Part shown: in pieces, positions 1-8,143 of the stretch | How positions within the stretch are numbered: the stretch's first letter is position 1 | How the letters are laid out: the number at the start of each line of letters is the position of its first letter | NCBI GenBank assembly: GCA_020634815.1 | Contig: JACKBA010000014.1 | Span: 62,001-126,000 of the forward strand | Length of the DNA: 64,000 bases | DNA from: Caldilineaceae bacterium | Lineage (GTDB): Bacteria; Chloroflexota; Anaerolineae; Caldilineales; Caldilineaceae | Direction: 5' to 3' | Translations under genes and position numbers: made by a program | Notes under the pieces: model-generated | Told to the model about the DNA's origin: nothing | Databases searched by the model: none | The model's input: the letters and a program-made list of their open reading frames with translations, nothing else

Positions 1-1647
1 AACCGGTGGCGCCAGTTCCTTGGCATAAGCGATCGTCTGTGCCGCCCACGCCGGGTCTTCGCCCGGTCGCATGTGACAGTTGTTGCAGGCATTTGGCATC
101 GCTTCCAGCCCGCCATGATCGATCGTGCCCTGCGGGTCCGGCTGGAGCAGCGAGTGATTGTGAATGTCGTATGGAACGGCACTCGTCGCCATCGTCGGCA
201 TATGACAGTCGGAACAGTTGAAGTCGCGCTTGCCCAGAGCGGCCTCGTGGAACGGCGTATGCGTCACGATCGCAGCCTGCGGCGCGTGGCACGAGATGCA
301 GAGTGCGTTCTCTTCCACGTCCTTGAGCTGACTCGGCCCCGGCCCAGCTTCATGTACATTGTGACAGGTGATGCAACTCATGTCGGGCGCCTGCTGCATG
401 GTGCTGCCCATCTGCCAGTCCGTGTACTGCTGATGATTCAGCTTTGCGCTGCCATCGGCCCACACGGACGACTCGTCGGTGGCGAAGGTGAAGTGATCGA
501 CCAGCGCGTCGCCCGGCTTGTACGTCGTCGGGAAGGGATGGCCATCCGGCGCAGTGCCGCGGCTGTGGCAGGCGCCGCAAACCTGGGCGTCGACGGCGGC
601 AAACGGCTTGACATTTTCCGGGTCGGAAGCGTGCGCAGCGCCCGGTCCGTGGCAGCTCTCGCAGCCGACGCCAAACTCGCGGAATGTGCCGGTAGCCGTG
701 TCGAGACCGGTCACATGGCAGCCGGCGCACTCGTCGCGCCAGTCACTCTCCTGCCAGTCCTCGGGGTGATAGGGCACCCATTCTTCCGTCGCAACATTCC
801 ACTGGGCAGGTAGGATGTGGAAGGTATCGCTGACCGTCTGGGTCAGATACATCTGCCGGAGACGGCTGCCGATCGTATAGGTGACATCGTCCAGCGGGAA
901 AGTCAGATCGGGATCCTCGGTCAAGAAGTCACCGACGACGGCTTCCGGATGTGTGGCCGGATTCTGGATGATCTTGGCGTGGAGGGTCTCCGTCCAGGTG
1001 AAGTATTTGTCTTCGTGGCAGCCGGCACAGCGCATGCTGCCGGCATAGGCTGCGGCGCCGTCGCCAAAGCCCGGCCGCGGCTCCAGGAAATCCTTGACCC
1101 AATCGCGTGAGCGATCGGTGTGGCAACGCACGCAGTTGTCGGGCATGACGTTCGCCATCTCCTCGACGCGCGCGATGTTGTGGCTGCCGTGACAATCCGC
1201 GCATGTCGGCGGATCATATTGCGCGGCATCGACTTCTTCATGGAACGGCAGATGGGGATAGTGACAGCTCTCGCAATTCTGTGACACTGCCGCGTGGAAC
1301 TCATAGACGCTCTGCGCCGGATTCTCCAGGTGCGGATAGCGATAGCGCGTGTCATTGATGTGGCACGATGTACATGACACCGACGGATCGCTGTGCACGG
1401 AGTGCGGCGAGAGATCGAGCGCCGGCAGGTCAACGCCAAGCGGCAGCGTCTCGCCCGATGGTAGGGTCAGCACGTCGGTCTTGTCGCCGTGACAGCCGCG
1501 GCACTCAGCGTCCGCCATGCCCACGGGTGTCGGCAGCGGCGGGATCGTCTGTGCCGCCACCGGGTCTGGGGCGAGAAACGCCCCAGACAATAGCACCAGG
1601 GCAGCCAAGGTGCCAGCCAATAGTCCGGTTCGCAGAAGAGTTCGCAT
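1..1647 (-). CDS. Multiheme c-type cytochrome, 13 CxxCH motifs (3' end beyond window)
   Basis: Translating the minus strand from the ATG at 1647 gives 549 codons that stay open to the window edge, so the C-terminus is missing. An N-terminal signal peptide (RTGLLAGTLAALVLLSGAFL) is followed by 13 heme-attachment motifs, among them CRGCH, CTSCH, CESCH, CADCH, CVRCH, two CAGCH, CGACH, CITCH, CISCH, CSDCH and CNNCH. The stretch ECAGCHVTG...GVGCESCHGPG is typical of the cytochrome c-554/multiheme family. It is predicted to be an exported electron-transfer protein. It lies 16 bp downstream of the octaheme lipoprotein gene, on the same strand, so the two are likely co-transcribed. Redox partner and substrate cannot be read from the sequence. 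Confidence 0.93.
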   Translation of the reverse strand, partial: MRTLLRTGLLAGTLAALVLLSGAFLAPDPVAAQTIPPLPTPVGMADAECRGCHGDKTDVLTLPSGETLPLGVDLPALDLSPHSVHSDPSVSCTSCHINDTRYRYPHLENPAQSVYEFHAAVSQNCESCHYPHLPFHEEVDAAQYDPPTCADCHGSHNIARVEEMANVMPDNCVRCHTDRSRDWVKDFLEPRPGFGDGAAAYAGSMRCAGCHEDKYFTWTETLHAKIIQNPATHPEAVVGDFLTEDPDLTFPLDDVTYTIGSRLRQMYLTQTVSDTFHILPAQWNVATEEWVPYHPEDWQESDWRDECAGCHVTGLDTATGTFREFGVGCESCHGPGAAHASDPENVKPFAAVDAQVCGACHSRGTAPDGHPFPTTYKPGDALVDHFTFATDESSVWADGSAKLNHQQYTDWQMGSTMQQAPDMSCITCHNVHEAGPGPSQLKDVEENALCISCHAPQAAIVTHTPFHEAALGKRDFNCSDCHMPTMATSAVPYDIHNHSLLQPDPQGTIDHGGLEAMPNACNNCHMRPGEDPAWAAQTIAYAKELAPPV

Positions 1648-1663
1648 GGGCAGCCTCACCCGC

Positions 1664-2908
1664 CTATCGCTCGTTTTCACTGCCGGCCAGGTCGCGGTCG
1701 TGGAAGCCGGTCGCGACTTCGATCAGGCGTGCGTCCTCCAGTACCGGCGCACGACCAAGCTCACTATGACATCCCTTGCAGGCAAACTCGACGGCGACAT
1801 AGGGCGAAGCCGCTGAGCCGTCCTTGTTGAACTGAGACTTGGCATTGGGGTTGATCGCAAAGATGTGCGTGCGCATGTCGCCGCTGAAGCGTTCGGTGCT
1901 GGCAACGGCGCTCGTCGTGATGCGCGGCATGTGGCAGTCCACGCAGCCGGCATGCTTGCGGTCGTTGATCTTCTGGTAGTTATCCTGGTCGAAGTGACAT
2001 CCTTCGCAGTCGGCCTTGACATCGACACCGTCGCCATACTTGGTCGACTCGTGCGGGTTGTGGCAGTCAACGCAATCCATGACGCGCTTCTTCGACGAGA
2101 AGACCTCCGCATACTGCTGGTTGTGGTCGATGAAGCCGTCGTGGGCCTCGACCACGTTCATGCTCGTGCGGCTGTGGCAGGTTCCGCAGCTTTCGGCGTC
2201 GCGCAAGACGGGCATGGAGACAAGGTACGGGCTGTTGACGTGGTTACTGCCCGGGCCGTGACAGTTCTCGCAGCCGACGTTGTCCTCGACCCACGTGCCG
2301 ATCAGGCCGGTCAAGCCATCCTGGTTGCCCTTGGGAATGTAGCCTGTCGTATGACACTGGGCGCAATCGAATGGCACCTCTTCGCCGGCATGGAAGGCTA
2401 CAAAGCCGGCATCGGTCTTGAGCGTCTTGTTTTCCAGATTGTACTGCGTCAGCGCAGCCTCGTCACCCGTGATGAGATTGCCTTCTTTGTCGACGAAACG
2501 CGCCATCCAGCCGTAGCCACCGATGACGTACAGAATGTCGTCCCATGTGTAGCCTTCGGGCGGTGCGGGCACTTCGGATTCCGGGTATGCGGGTGGCTGG
2601 CCATCGACGATCCGATTGAGCGCCCATGCATGGCCGGTGCCCATGTAGGCCTCGTGCAGGTCGGCGTGACACTCCTTACAGGCATCGCGCCCGACAAAGG
2701 CAGCCGGCGTGTAGTCCAGGCCTGGTTCGCCCATCGGTCCCGCGGGGCCTTGCTCTCCGGGAGGGCCGATGGGTCCCACGGGACCTGGCGGGCCGGAAGG
2801 ACCCGGCTCTCCGGGAGGGCCAACCGGCCCCGTCGTTGTCGCCATGGCACACCCCGTAATCAGGGCCGCAGACAACAAGATGATCAATAGAACCAGGAGT
2901 TTCTTCAT
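1664..2908 (-). CDS. Octaheme cytochrome c lipoprotein with collagen-like G-X-Y stalk
   Basis: The signal peptide ends in a lipobox (LITGC, Cys20), so the mature protein should be membrane-anchored by lipid. Residues 27-62 are twelve uninterrupted Gly-X-Y triplets (GPV GPP GEP GPS ...), a collagen-like segment. Eight heme motifs follow: CKECH, CAQCH, CENCH, CGTCH, CVDCH, CEGCH, CVDCH and CKGCH. The central VGCENCHGPGSNH resembles the cytochrome c-554 family. I chose the ATG at 2908 because GAGGAG sits 6 nt upstream; the in-frame ATG at 2914 overlaps that site. The gene probably heads a two-gene unit with the 13-heme gene. A lipid-anchored octaheme domain on a rigid stalk suggests surface electron transfer, but that is inference. 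Confidence 0.93.
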   Translation of the reverse strand: MKKLLVLLIILLSAALITGCAMATTTGPVGPPGEPGPSGPPGPVGPIGPPGEQGPAGPMGEPGLDYTPAAFVGRDACKECHADLHEAYMGTGHAWALNRIVDGQPPAYPESEVPAPPEGYTWDDILYVIGGYGWMARFVDKEGNLITGDEAALTQYNLENKTLKTDAGFVAFHAGEEVPFDCAQCHTTGYIPKGNQDGLTGLIGTWVEDNVGCENCHGPGSNHVNSPYLVSMPVLRDAESCGTCHSRTSMNVVEAHDGFIDHNQQYAEVFSSKKRVMDCVDCHNPHESTKYGDGVDVKADCEGCHFDQDNYQKINDRKHAGCVDCHMPRITTSAVASTERFSGDMRTHIFAINPNAKSQFNKDGSAASPYVAVEFACKGCHSELGRAPVLEDARLIEVATGFHDRDLAGSENER

Positions 2909-3098
2909 TTCCATCTCCTCACGCCAACGATAAGTTCTGAAAATTTCAGCGCATCGATACGATGCGTCGTTTCCATCGAATGACCGGTAGGATCAGCCGT
3001 CAAAGAGTACATGACGATGCAATCGAATTCATCATGTACCTGGGCAGTTTGCGCCCCGGTCAGTTGACCGGGCACCAGCCAGCATCAGGCAGTACACC

Positions 3099-5000
3099 TT
3101 ACTTGTGCCCGCTGCGGCTCGACTCCAGCCGCCGCATGACGTCGACGAGTTGAGCCTTCAGTTCGGCGCGCCGTCGCAGCCACTCCGTATCTCCCATCTG
3201 CCCCAGCGCGTGCACATCATCGATGCTTGCAATCTGGGTAAGCAGCGAATTGCGCAGCGTCTGCAAGTCCTGGCGCGTCGTAGCCGTCGATAGCGTGCCG
3301 CGCTGAAGCGCAAAGCCAACCAGCGCCAGCAGAATCGCCGCAACGACCGCCGCCATGGCCCAGGCAACCCAACTCTCCATGGGCGGTGAGACGGTCGCCA
3401 TGTCGCCGGTCGATCCGCTGGCACTCACGGCACGCGGGTCCACACCGCCGCGTTCGAGCAACCCCTGCATCTTGACCTCGACCTGGCCCGGGGCAAGGTC
3501 AGTCTGGCGCCAGACCTGGTATTCGCTGCCCTGCAAGTTCTGAATGCTGTCAAAGGTCATGGCCGGCACGTCCACGCGCAGGTCGGGCAGGTTGCTCACC
3601 AACAGCGACAGTGAATCGATCGGGTACTCAAAGCCCTGCTTCATGTCGTAACTGGTGCCGTTGTAGGGCAGCGCATATTGCACGATGAGTTGTTGCGTGC
3701 TGTCACCGGGCACGATGGGCATGGTGTCATAGAGCATGTCGCCGACACGCCAGAAGCGATCGCCCAGTGAGCCATTCTCCAGCGTCAGTTCCTGGGCATC
3801 GGCCGGCACTGGAATCGCGGCAGTCACCGGCACGTCAACACCTTCGACGGTCTGCCCGACAAAGGTCTGCTCGCCGCTATTGCCCAGCAGATAGATCTGC
3901 GCCACCACCAGCGCACCGGGCTGTGAGTCCAGGATCCAGTGGAGCCGGTTGACGCGGATGTTGTCGGGACTTTCCGTTACACCGTAGATATTCACATTTG
4001 TGCCGGCCGTTGGTTGTTCGGCGCTCAACTGCACGAGCTGGCTGCTGTAGCTGATGCCATCGGCAACGACAGTCGCCAGGTAGGCAAGGTCGGAGCTGGT
4101 TCCCAGGTTCTCAAAGACAAAGGTGTTGTCGGCGCCGAGCGTCGTGGTGAAGGTCGCAACCTGGTCAAAGCCGAGATAGGCATCGAGGAAAACCAGCCCA
4201 TCCTGGATCTCGGTGGGTGCACTCTCGCCGCCAAAAGTGACGGTGCCGGTGATGACGCCATCGCCCGGTCGGTAGGGTGAGACCCACGGCGGAATGTAGC
4301 TGAATGACCGAATGTACTCGAGTGTATTGTCTTTCTGCTCTTTCGACCAGTCGGCGCCGATATCTCCGTGTGCATCCTGCCAGCCGGCCAGCCACTCGGC
4401 CTGGCTGCGGAACGTCGTCGTTGCGAGATCGGTAAAGTCGTTGATCTCGCGTGTGGCGTCCGGGCCATCGCCGGCGCCGCCTTCACCGTGACAACTGGCA
4501 CAACTCTCGGCATAGAGCGCCTGCCCGGCGTTTGCGTCGCTCTCGCTGGTATGCAGGCTCCAGGCATAGGCCACGGTGTCCCAGATTTCGCCGTCGCCAA
4601 GTTGATTCTGCCAGGGCGGCATCATGTTTTGCAGCCGGCCGAACTTCGTCGTGTGGAAGAGCATGGCCGGACTGAGTTCCCAGATTGCCGCCGGATCGGC
4701 GAATGCCGTGGGCGGACCGGGCAGATCTGCCGCGGTCGGGCCGTCGCCCATGCCCTGCTCGCCGTGACAGGGCGCGCAGTTGGCCAGGTAGCTGCTGCGC
4801 CCCGCCGCCGCAAAGGGCGGTGTCAACGGAATCGTCACCTGGGCAGGATCGAAGGGCGGCGACTCGCGCAATCCCTGGTCCTGGGCGGATGCAGCCGGCG
4901 TCAGGAGACTCCCTACCGGGAGCAGGAAGGCAACGGCAAGCACCAAAACGATTGAACTGATACGCAAAGCAGCATGGCGAATTCGAGAGACTGTAGGCAT
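3099..5000 (-). CDS. Membrane-anchored diheme cytochrome c (class I domains)
   Basis: A 633-residue exported protein. An N-terminal signal/anchor (about 15-38) precedes two class I cytochrome c domains with CAPCHGEQGMGDGP (C75, C78, H79) and CASCHGEGGAGDGP (C167, C170, H171). A long beta-rich region without heme motifs follows, then a C-terminal transmembrane helix (about 550-575) and a charged helical tail resembling small helical domains found near cytochrome c maturation genes. The ATG at 5000 is preferred over an upstream TTG at 5048 because the signal peptide then begins naturally. It lies 177 bp downstream of ccmE on the same strand. Probable role: electron transfer on the outer face of the membrane; no enzymatic domain is evident. 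Confidence 0.88.
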   Translation of the reverse strand: MPTVSRIRHAALRISSIVLVLAVAFLLPVGSLLTPAASAQDQGLRESPPFDPAQVTIPLTPPFAAAGRSSYLANCAPCHGEQGMGDGPTAADLPGPPTAFADPAAIWELSPAMLFHTTKFGRLQNMMPPWQNQLGDGEIWDTVAYAWSLHTSESDANAGQALYAESCASCHGEGGAGDGPDATREINDFTDLATTTFRSQAEWLAGWQDAHGDIGADWSKEQKDNTLEYIRSFSYIPPWVSPYRPGDGVITGTVTFGGESAPTEIQDGLVFLDAYLGFDQVATFTTTLGADNTFVFENLGTSSDLAYLATVVADGISYSSQLVQLSAEQPTAGTNVNIYGVTESPDNIRVNRLHWILDSQPGALVVAQIYLLGNSGEQTFVGQTVEGVDVPVTAAIPVPADAQELTLENGSLGDRFWRVGDMLYDTMPIVPGDSTQQLIVQYALPYNGTSYDMKQGFEYPIDSLSLLVSNLPDLRVDVPAMTFDSIQNLQGSEYQVWRQTDLAPGQVEVKMQGLLERGGVDPRAVSASGSTGDMATVSPPMESWVAWAMAAVVAAILLALVGFALQRGTLSTATTRQDLQTLRNSLLTQIASIDDVHALGQMGDTEWLRRRAELKAQLVDVMRRLESSRSGHK

Positions 5001-5177
5001 TTCTTGAGGCAAATCTACTTGGCAGTATCCGTGCAGCGTGCCAGGCAAACGGCTGGCGTCGCCTGGCAGCGTCTACGCGAAGATGCGATGGGTCCGATGG
5101 TTGAATTCAGGAGCGACCGACGCCACGATGAGGCGACGAAGCTCCAGTGAGTGGCAGCCTTGATCCGCGCCAATTGG

Positions 5178-5657
5178 CTACTGGCTGGCGCGTGCAAAAA
5201 CCTCTTCCGGTTCTTCTTCGTAACGGCTAGGGCATTTCAGCAACAACGTCTCAGCCTGGAAAGAACCATCGGGCAGCAATTCGCCCTCGACGATGGCCGA
5301 CGCCGCGCGCTGGAAATTATCGGGCCGCGGGCCGGAGAAGACGATGGGCAACTGTGCACCGTTCTCATCGGCAATGGAGAAGCGCAACGTGATTTCCTGG
5401 GGACGCCAATCTTCACTGCCGTCGACGACTGTGCCGCTGACGCGCACGCGTTCGCCGACGATGCCGGCGCCCTTGCTGTTGAGTTCGCCGACGGTCATGT
5501 AGTAGGCGCCTGTCGACATGGTTGCCTGAACCATCAACGCAACCACAAGACCAATCAACAGGAGGCCGCCGATAACAAACTTGAGGTTCTTGGACGAGCT
5601 TTTCTTTTCTGCGAGGTCAGTGGGAATTGCCTGCGCCTGGGTGGTCAGTTGGGTCAT
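5178..5657 (-). CDS. ccmE: Cytochrome c maturation heme chaperone CcmE, CxxxY type
   Basis: 159 residues: a cytoplasmic N-terminus, one transmembrane helix (about 27-45) and a periplasmic OB-fold domain with the family signature YYMTVGEL and RVRVSGTVV. CcmE accepts heme and passes it to apocytochrome c in System I. The usual heme-binding His motif (HDENY) is replaced by KCPSRYE, giving C142-xxx-Y146. This is the CxxxY variant known from archaea and sulfate reducers. Its place beside three cytochrome genes fits its role. The other ccm genes are not in the window. Confidence 0.9.
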   Translation of the reverse strand: MTQLTTQAQAIPTDLAEKKSSSKNLKFVIGGLLLIGLVVALMVQATMSTGAYYMTVGELNSKGAGIVGERVRVSGTVVDGSEDWRPQEITLRFSIADENGAQLPIVFSGPRPDNFQRAASAIVEGELLPDGSFQAETLLLKCPSRYEEEPEEVFARASQ

Positions 5658-6036
5658 GCCAGCACCTATCCTATCTCTGGTTCATCTTTGGATGAACCGC
5701 AGCGGTTCCAATGCTCTGCAATTCAGCGAACTGAAATGGGGAAGCGAAACAATGGCCCGAAACAGCCGATACACCGAATGTAACACGACTTACAATACCG
5801 CACAAACCGTGAAATGTCACTGGTTAAGTGTCCAGGAATCTACATGAAGATCGTCACCTCGCGGCAGAGGCACGCAGCAGCCGGGAACAAACTTCCGACG
5901 AAATCTTCACAGGTTTCGTACACTCTCCGCGCATCCGCCTCACACACTTCTTACAATTGGCCGCCACAATGGAAGCCATCCGGGCAAGTCTCCCGGGCGG
6001 ATATGACTGTCAATCCATTCGATCACTTCGACAAGA

Positions 6037-6051
6037 TATACTGTAAAGGAG
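6037..6051 (+). promoter_or_regulatory. Possible -10 box and strong RBS before the 6062 gene
   Basis: TATACT at 6037-6042 resembles a sigma-70 -10 element and AAAGGAG at 6045-6051 is a strong Shine-Dalgarno 10 nt before the ATG. No convincing -35 was found at 16-18 nt. The rest of the 5658-6061 gap between ccmE and this gene shows no gene or clear repeat and probably holds the divergent promoters. Confidence 0.4.
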
Positions 6052-6061
6052 TAGTTCACCT

Positions 6062-6838
6062 ATGAAACGCAAACCTCAGTGGAAGCATTGGCTATTGAGC
6101 GGCGTGGCCGCCGGCGCCATGACCCTGACCGTACTGGGCGCAGCCCCCCAGCTTGCCTTTGCCCAGAGCGCACCGGCGACACCTGCGCAGGGCAGTGACG
6201 TCCCCACACCCACCCAGCCCACCTCGCCGCTGCGCGGTCAGGGCGCCCACGACACCGACCGCGGGCAAAATCTGGCCGACGCGCTCGGCATCACCATCGA
6301 CGAACTCGATGCCGCACAGGAAGCGGCACGCAGCGCTGCGTTGGACCAGGCGGTGGCCGAAGGACTGCTGACGCAGGAACAGGCTGACGCCATCCGCAAC
6401 GGCGAAGGCCGGGGCCTGGGCATCCGCCCGCCGCGCGGCCAGGCGAGCACCATCGACATGGACGCCCTGCTGGCCGACGCGCTCGGCATCACCGTCGACG
6501 AACTCGATGCAGCGGAGCAGGCTGCACGTGAGGCCGGCCTCGCCCAGGCTGTGGCCGACGGTGCCATCACGCAGGAGCAGGCCGATCTGATGACAGCGCG
6601 TGGGGCGCTCAAGGAATTCGCGCAAGGCGGCGAGTACTTTTCGCTGGAAGAGGCCACGCAGGCGGCCGTAGATGCAGGCGTGCTGACGCAGGAGCAGGCC
6701 GACCTGATCCTGAACGCACCGCAATCCGAGCGACATGGCGGGCGCGGGTCTCGCGGCCATCATGGGCTGCCGGGCGGCGATGACGCCACTGCGCCGCAGG
6801 GCAGCGCGCCCACCGCACCGGTCGACGAAAACCTGTAA
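6062..6838 (+). CDS. Secreted alpha-helical repeat protein
   Basis: 258 residues with a Sec signal peptide (cleavage likely after AFA, residue 34) and a Pro/Thr-rich spacer. Two near-identical helical repeats follow, at about 70-111 and 137-178, with the pattern LADALGIT-x-DELDAAQ...QAV...LTQEQAD-x-I. A shorter third copy (about 196-217) and a Gly/His/Arg-rich tail complete the protein. I do not recognise a named family with certainty; similar helical LTxEQAD repeats occur in exported proteins of Actinobacteria and Chloroflexota. It appears monocistronic, with a hairpin terminator downstream. No catalytic residues are evident; function unknown. Confidence 0.85.
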   Translation: MKRKPQWKHWLLSGVAAGAMTLTVLGAAPQLAFAQSAPATPAQGSDVPTPTQPTSPLRGQGAHDTDRGQNLADALGITIDELDAAQEAARSAALDQAVAEGLLTQEQADAIRNGEGRGLGIRPPRGQASTIDMDALLADALGITVDELDAAEQAAREAGLAQAVADGAITQEQADLMTARGALKEFAQGGEYFSLEEATQAAVDAGVLTQEQADLILNAPQSERHGGRGSRGHHGLPGGDDATAPQGSAPTAPVDENL

Positions 6839-6899
6839 CGGCGACACCGGCCGCGACCGGCTCACACAGGCGACTGCCATTTGGACTTGTCGCAAGAAT

Positions 6900-6935
6900 A
6901 CCCTGGCGCTGCACGGAACGGTGCAGCGCCAGGGT
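6900..6935 (+). terminator. 15-bp inverted repeat, likely terminator
   Basis: Perfect 15-bp arms (ACCCTGGCGCTGCAC and its complement) around a 6-nt loop, followed by a short T tract. It lies between the repeat protein and the HtrA gene. The T-run is weak, so termination strength is uncertain. Confidence 0.6.
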
Positions 6936-6973
6936 GCGTTTCTGGAGAAACACGCAGAACAGGGTTTGGAGAT

Positions 6974-8143
6974 ATGAACAGACAATCCATTGCACTTTCG
7001 TCAGCCCACCGGCACATCGCTCGCTTGACGATACTGCTCGTGCTGGCAGCGCTGTTGGCAGCCTGCAACGCGCCGGCGCTGCCGTTCCTAGGCTTGGATT
7101 CCGCCACGACGCAGACACAGGTCGCCGAAGTTGCACCGGCCGCAGCAAACGTGCTGCTGCCCACAAGCAGCCTGGCCCAAAGCACGGGCGATAGTGTGGC
7201 GCTCGAGGAACGGCTCATCCAACTGTACCGCCAGGCAAATCCGGCCACGGTCTACATTGCGACGCCATTCGGCAGCGGCAGCGGCTTCGTCTATGACGGC
7301 GCCGGCCACATCGTCACCAACCATCATGTCGTCGAAGGGGCAAGCAGCTTTGAGGTCGTCTTCGCCGGCAATGAGCGGCGCGCCGCCCGCCTCTCCGGAG
7401 TTGATGCCGACGCAGACCTCGCCGTCCTACAGGTGGACGATCTGCCGGCCGGCATCACGCCGCTGTCGCTGGCCGCGCCCGACGACATCCAGGTCGGCCA
7501 GTTCGTCGTGGCGATTGGCAGCCCCTTTGGCGAGCAGGGCTCCATGTCGCTGGGCATCGTCAGCGCGCTGGGGCGCAGCCTGCCTTCGCAACGCAGCAAC
7601 GGCCAGGGCGGCTACTCGCTGCCGCAGGTCATCCAGACCGACGCGCCCATCAACCCCGGCAACTCCGGCGGGCCGCTGCTCAACCTCGACGGTGCGGTGG
7701 TCGGCGTGAATTCAGCCATAGCCAGCACGAATGGCGCCAACAACGGCGTCGGTTTTGCCATTCCAGTTGCGGCCCTGCACCGCATCGTTCCATCGCTAAT
7801 CGCTGAGGGCAGCTACACCTATCCCTACCTGGGCGTCAGCTTCGACGAGGAGGTTTCGCTCGACGAACTGTCGCTCTACGGGCTGACACAGACGCAAGGC
7901 GCCTACATCCTCTCCGTGGTGCCGGGCGGGCCGGCGGCCACTGCCGGGCTCATCGGCGCCAACGCGAATACGGGGCGCGGCGGCGATCTGGTGATCGCCA
8001 TCGACGGACAGGCCGTGGCGAACTTCCGCGACCTCAACAGCTACCTGGTCTTCCACGCTGCGGCCGGCCAGCAGATTCAGTTGACGGTTGTGCGCAATGG
8101 CTTCACGGTGCCGGTGGCGTTGACACTGGGGGCGCGGCCGTAG
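6974..8143 (+). CDS. htrA: HtrA/DegP-like serine protease, lipoprotein
   Basis: 389 residues. The signal peptide ends in LLAAC (Cys31), so this S1C protease is predicted to be lipid-anchored. The trypsin-like domain carries the catalytic triad H118 (TNHHVVEG), D148 (DADLAVL) and S231 (NPGNSGGP). One C-terminal PDZ domain (about 280-385) is recognisable from LGVSFDEEV and the GxxGD-x-VxxIDG pattern. Family role: degradation or chaperoning of misfolded envelope proteins. The ATG at 6974 has GGAG 3-7 nt upstream; upstream in-frame codons lie inside the terminator hairpin and were rejected. Its last 41 bp overlap the end of the convergent SulP gene. Confidence 0.93.
   Translation: MNRQSIALSSAHRHIARLTILLVLAALLAACNAPALPFLGLDSATTQTQVAEVAPAAANVLLPTSSLAQSTGDSVALEERLIQLYRQANPATVYIATPFGSGSGFVYDGAGHIVTNHHVVEGASSFEVVFAGNERRAARLSGVDADADLAVLQVDDLPAGITPLSLAAPDDIQVGQFVVAIGSPFGEQGSMSLGIVSALGRSLPSQRSNGQGGYSLPQVIQTDAPINPGNSGGPLLNLDGAVVGVNSAIASTNGANNGVGFAIPVAALHRIVPSLIAEGSYTYPYLGVSFDEEVSLDELSLYGLTQTQGAYILSVVPGGPAATAGLIGANANTGRGGDLVIAIDGQAVANFRDLNSYLVFHAAAGQQIQLTVVRNGFTVPVALTLGARP

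Noticed and set aside
5814..6065. Small plus-strand frames before the 6062 gene
   Set aside because: No ribosome site or family pattern; they lie in what looks like a promoter region.
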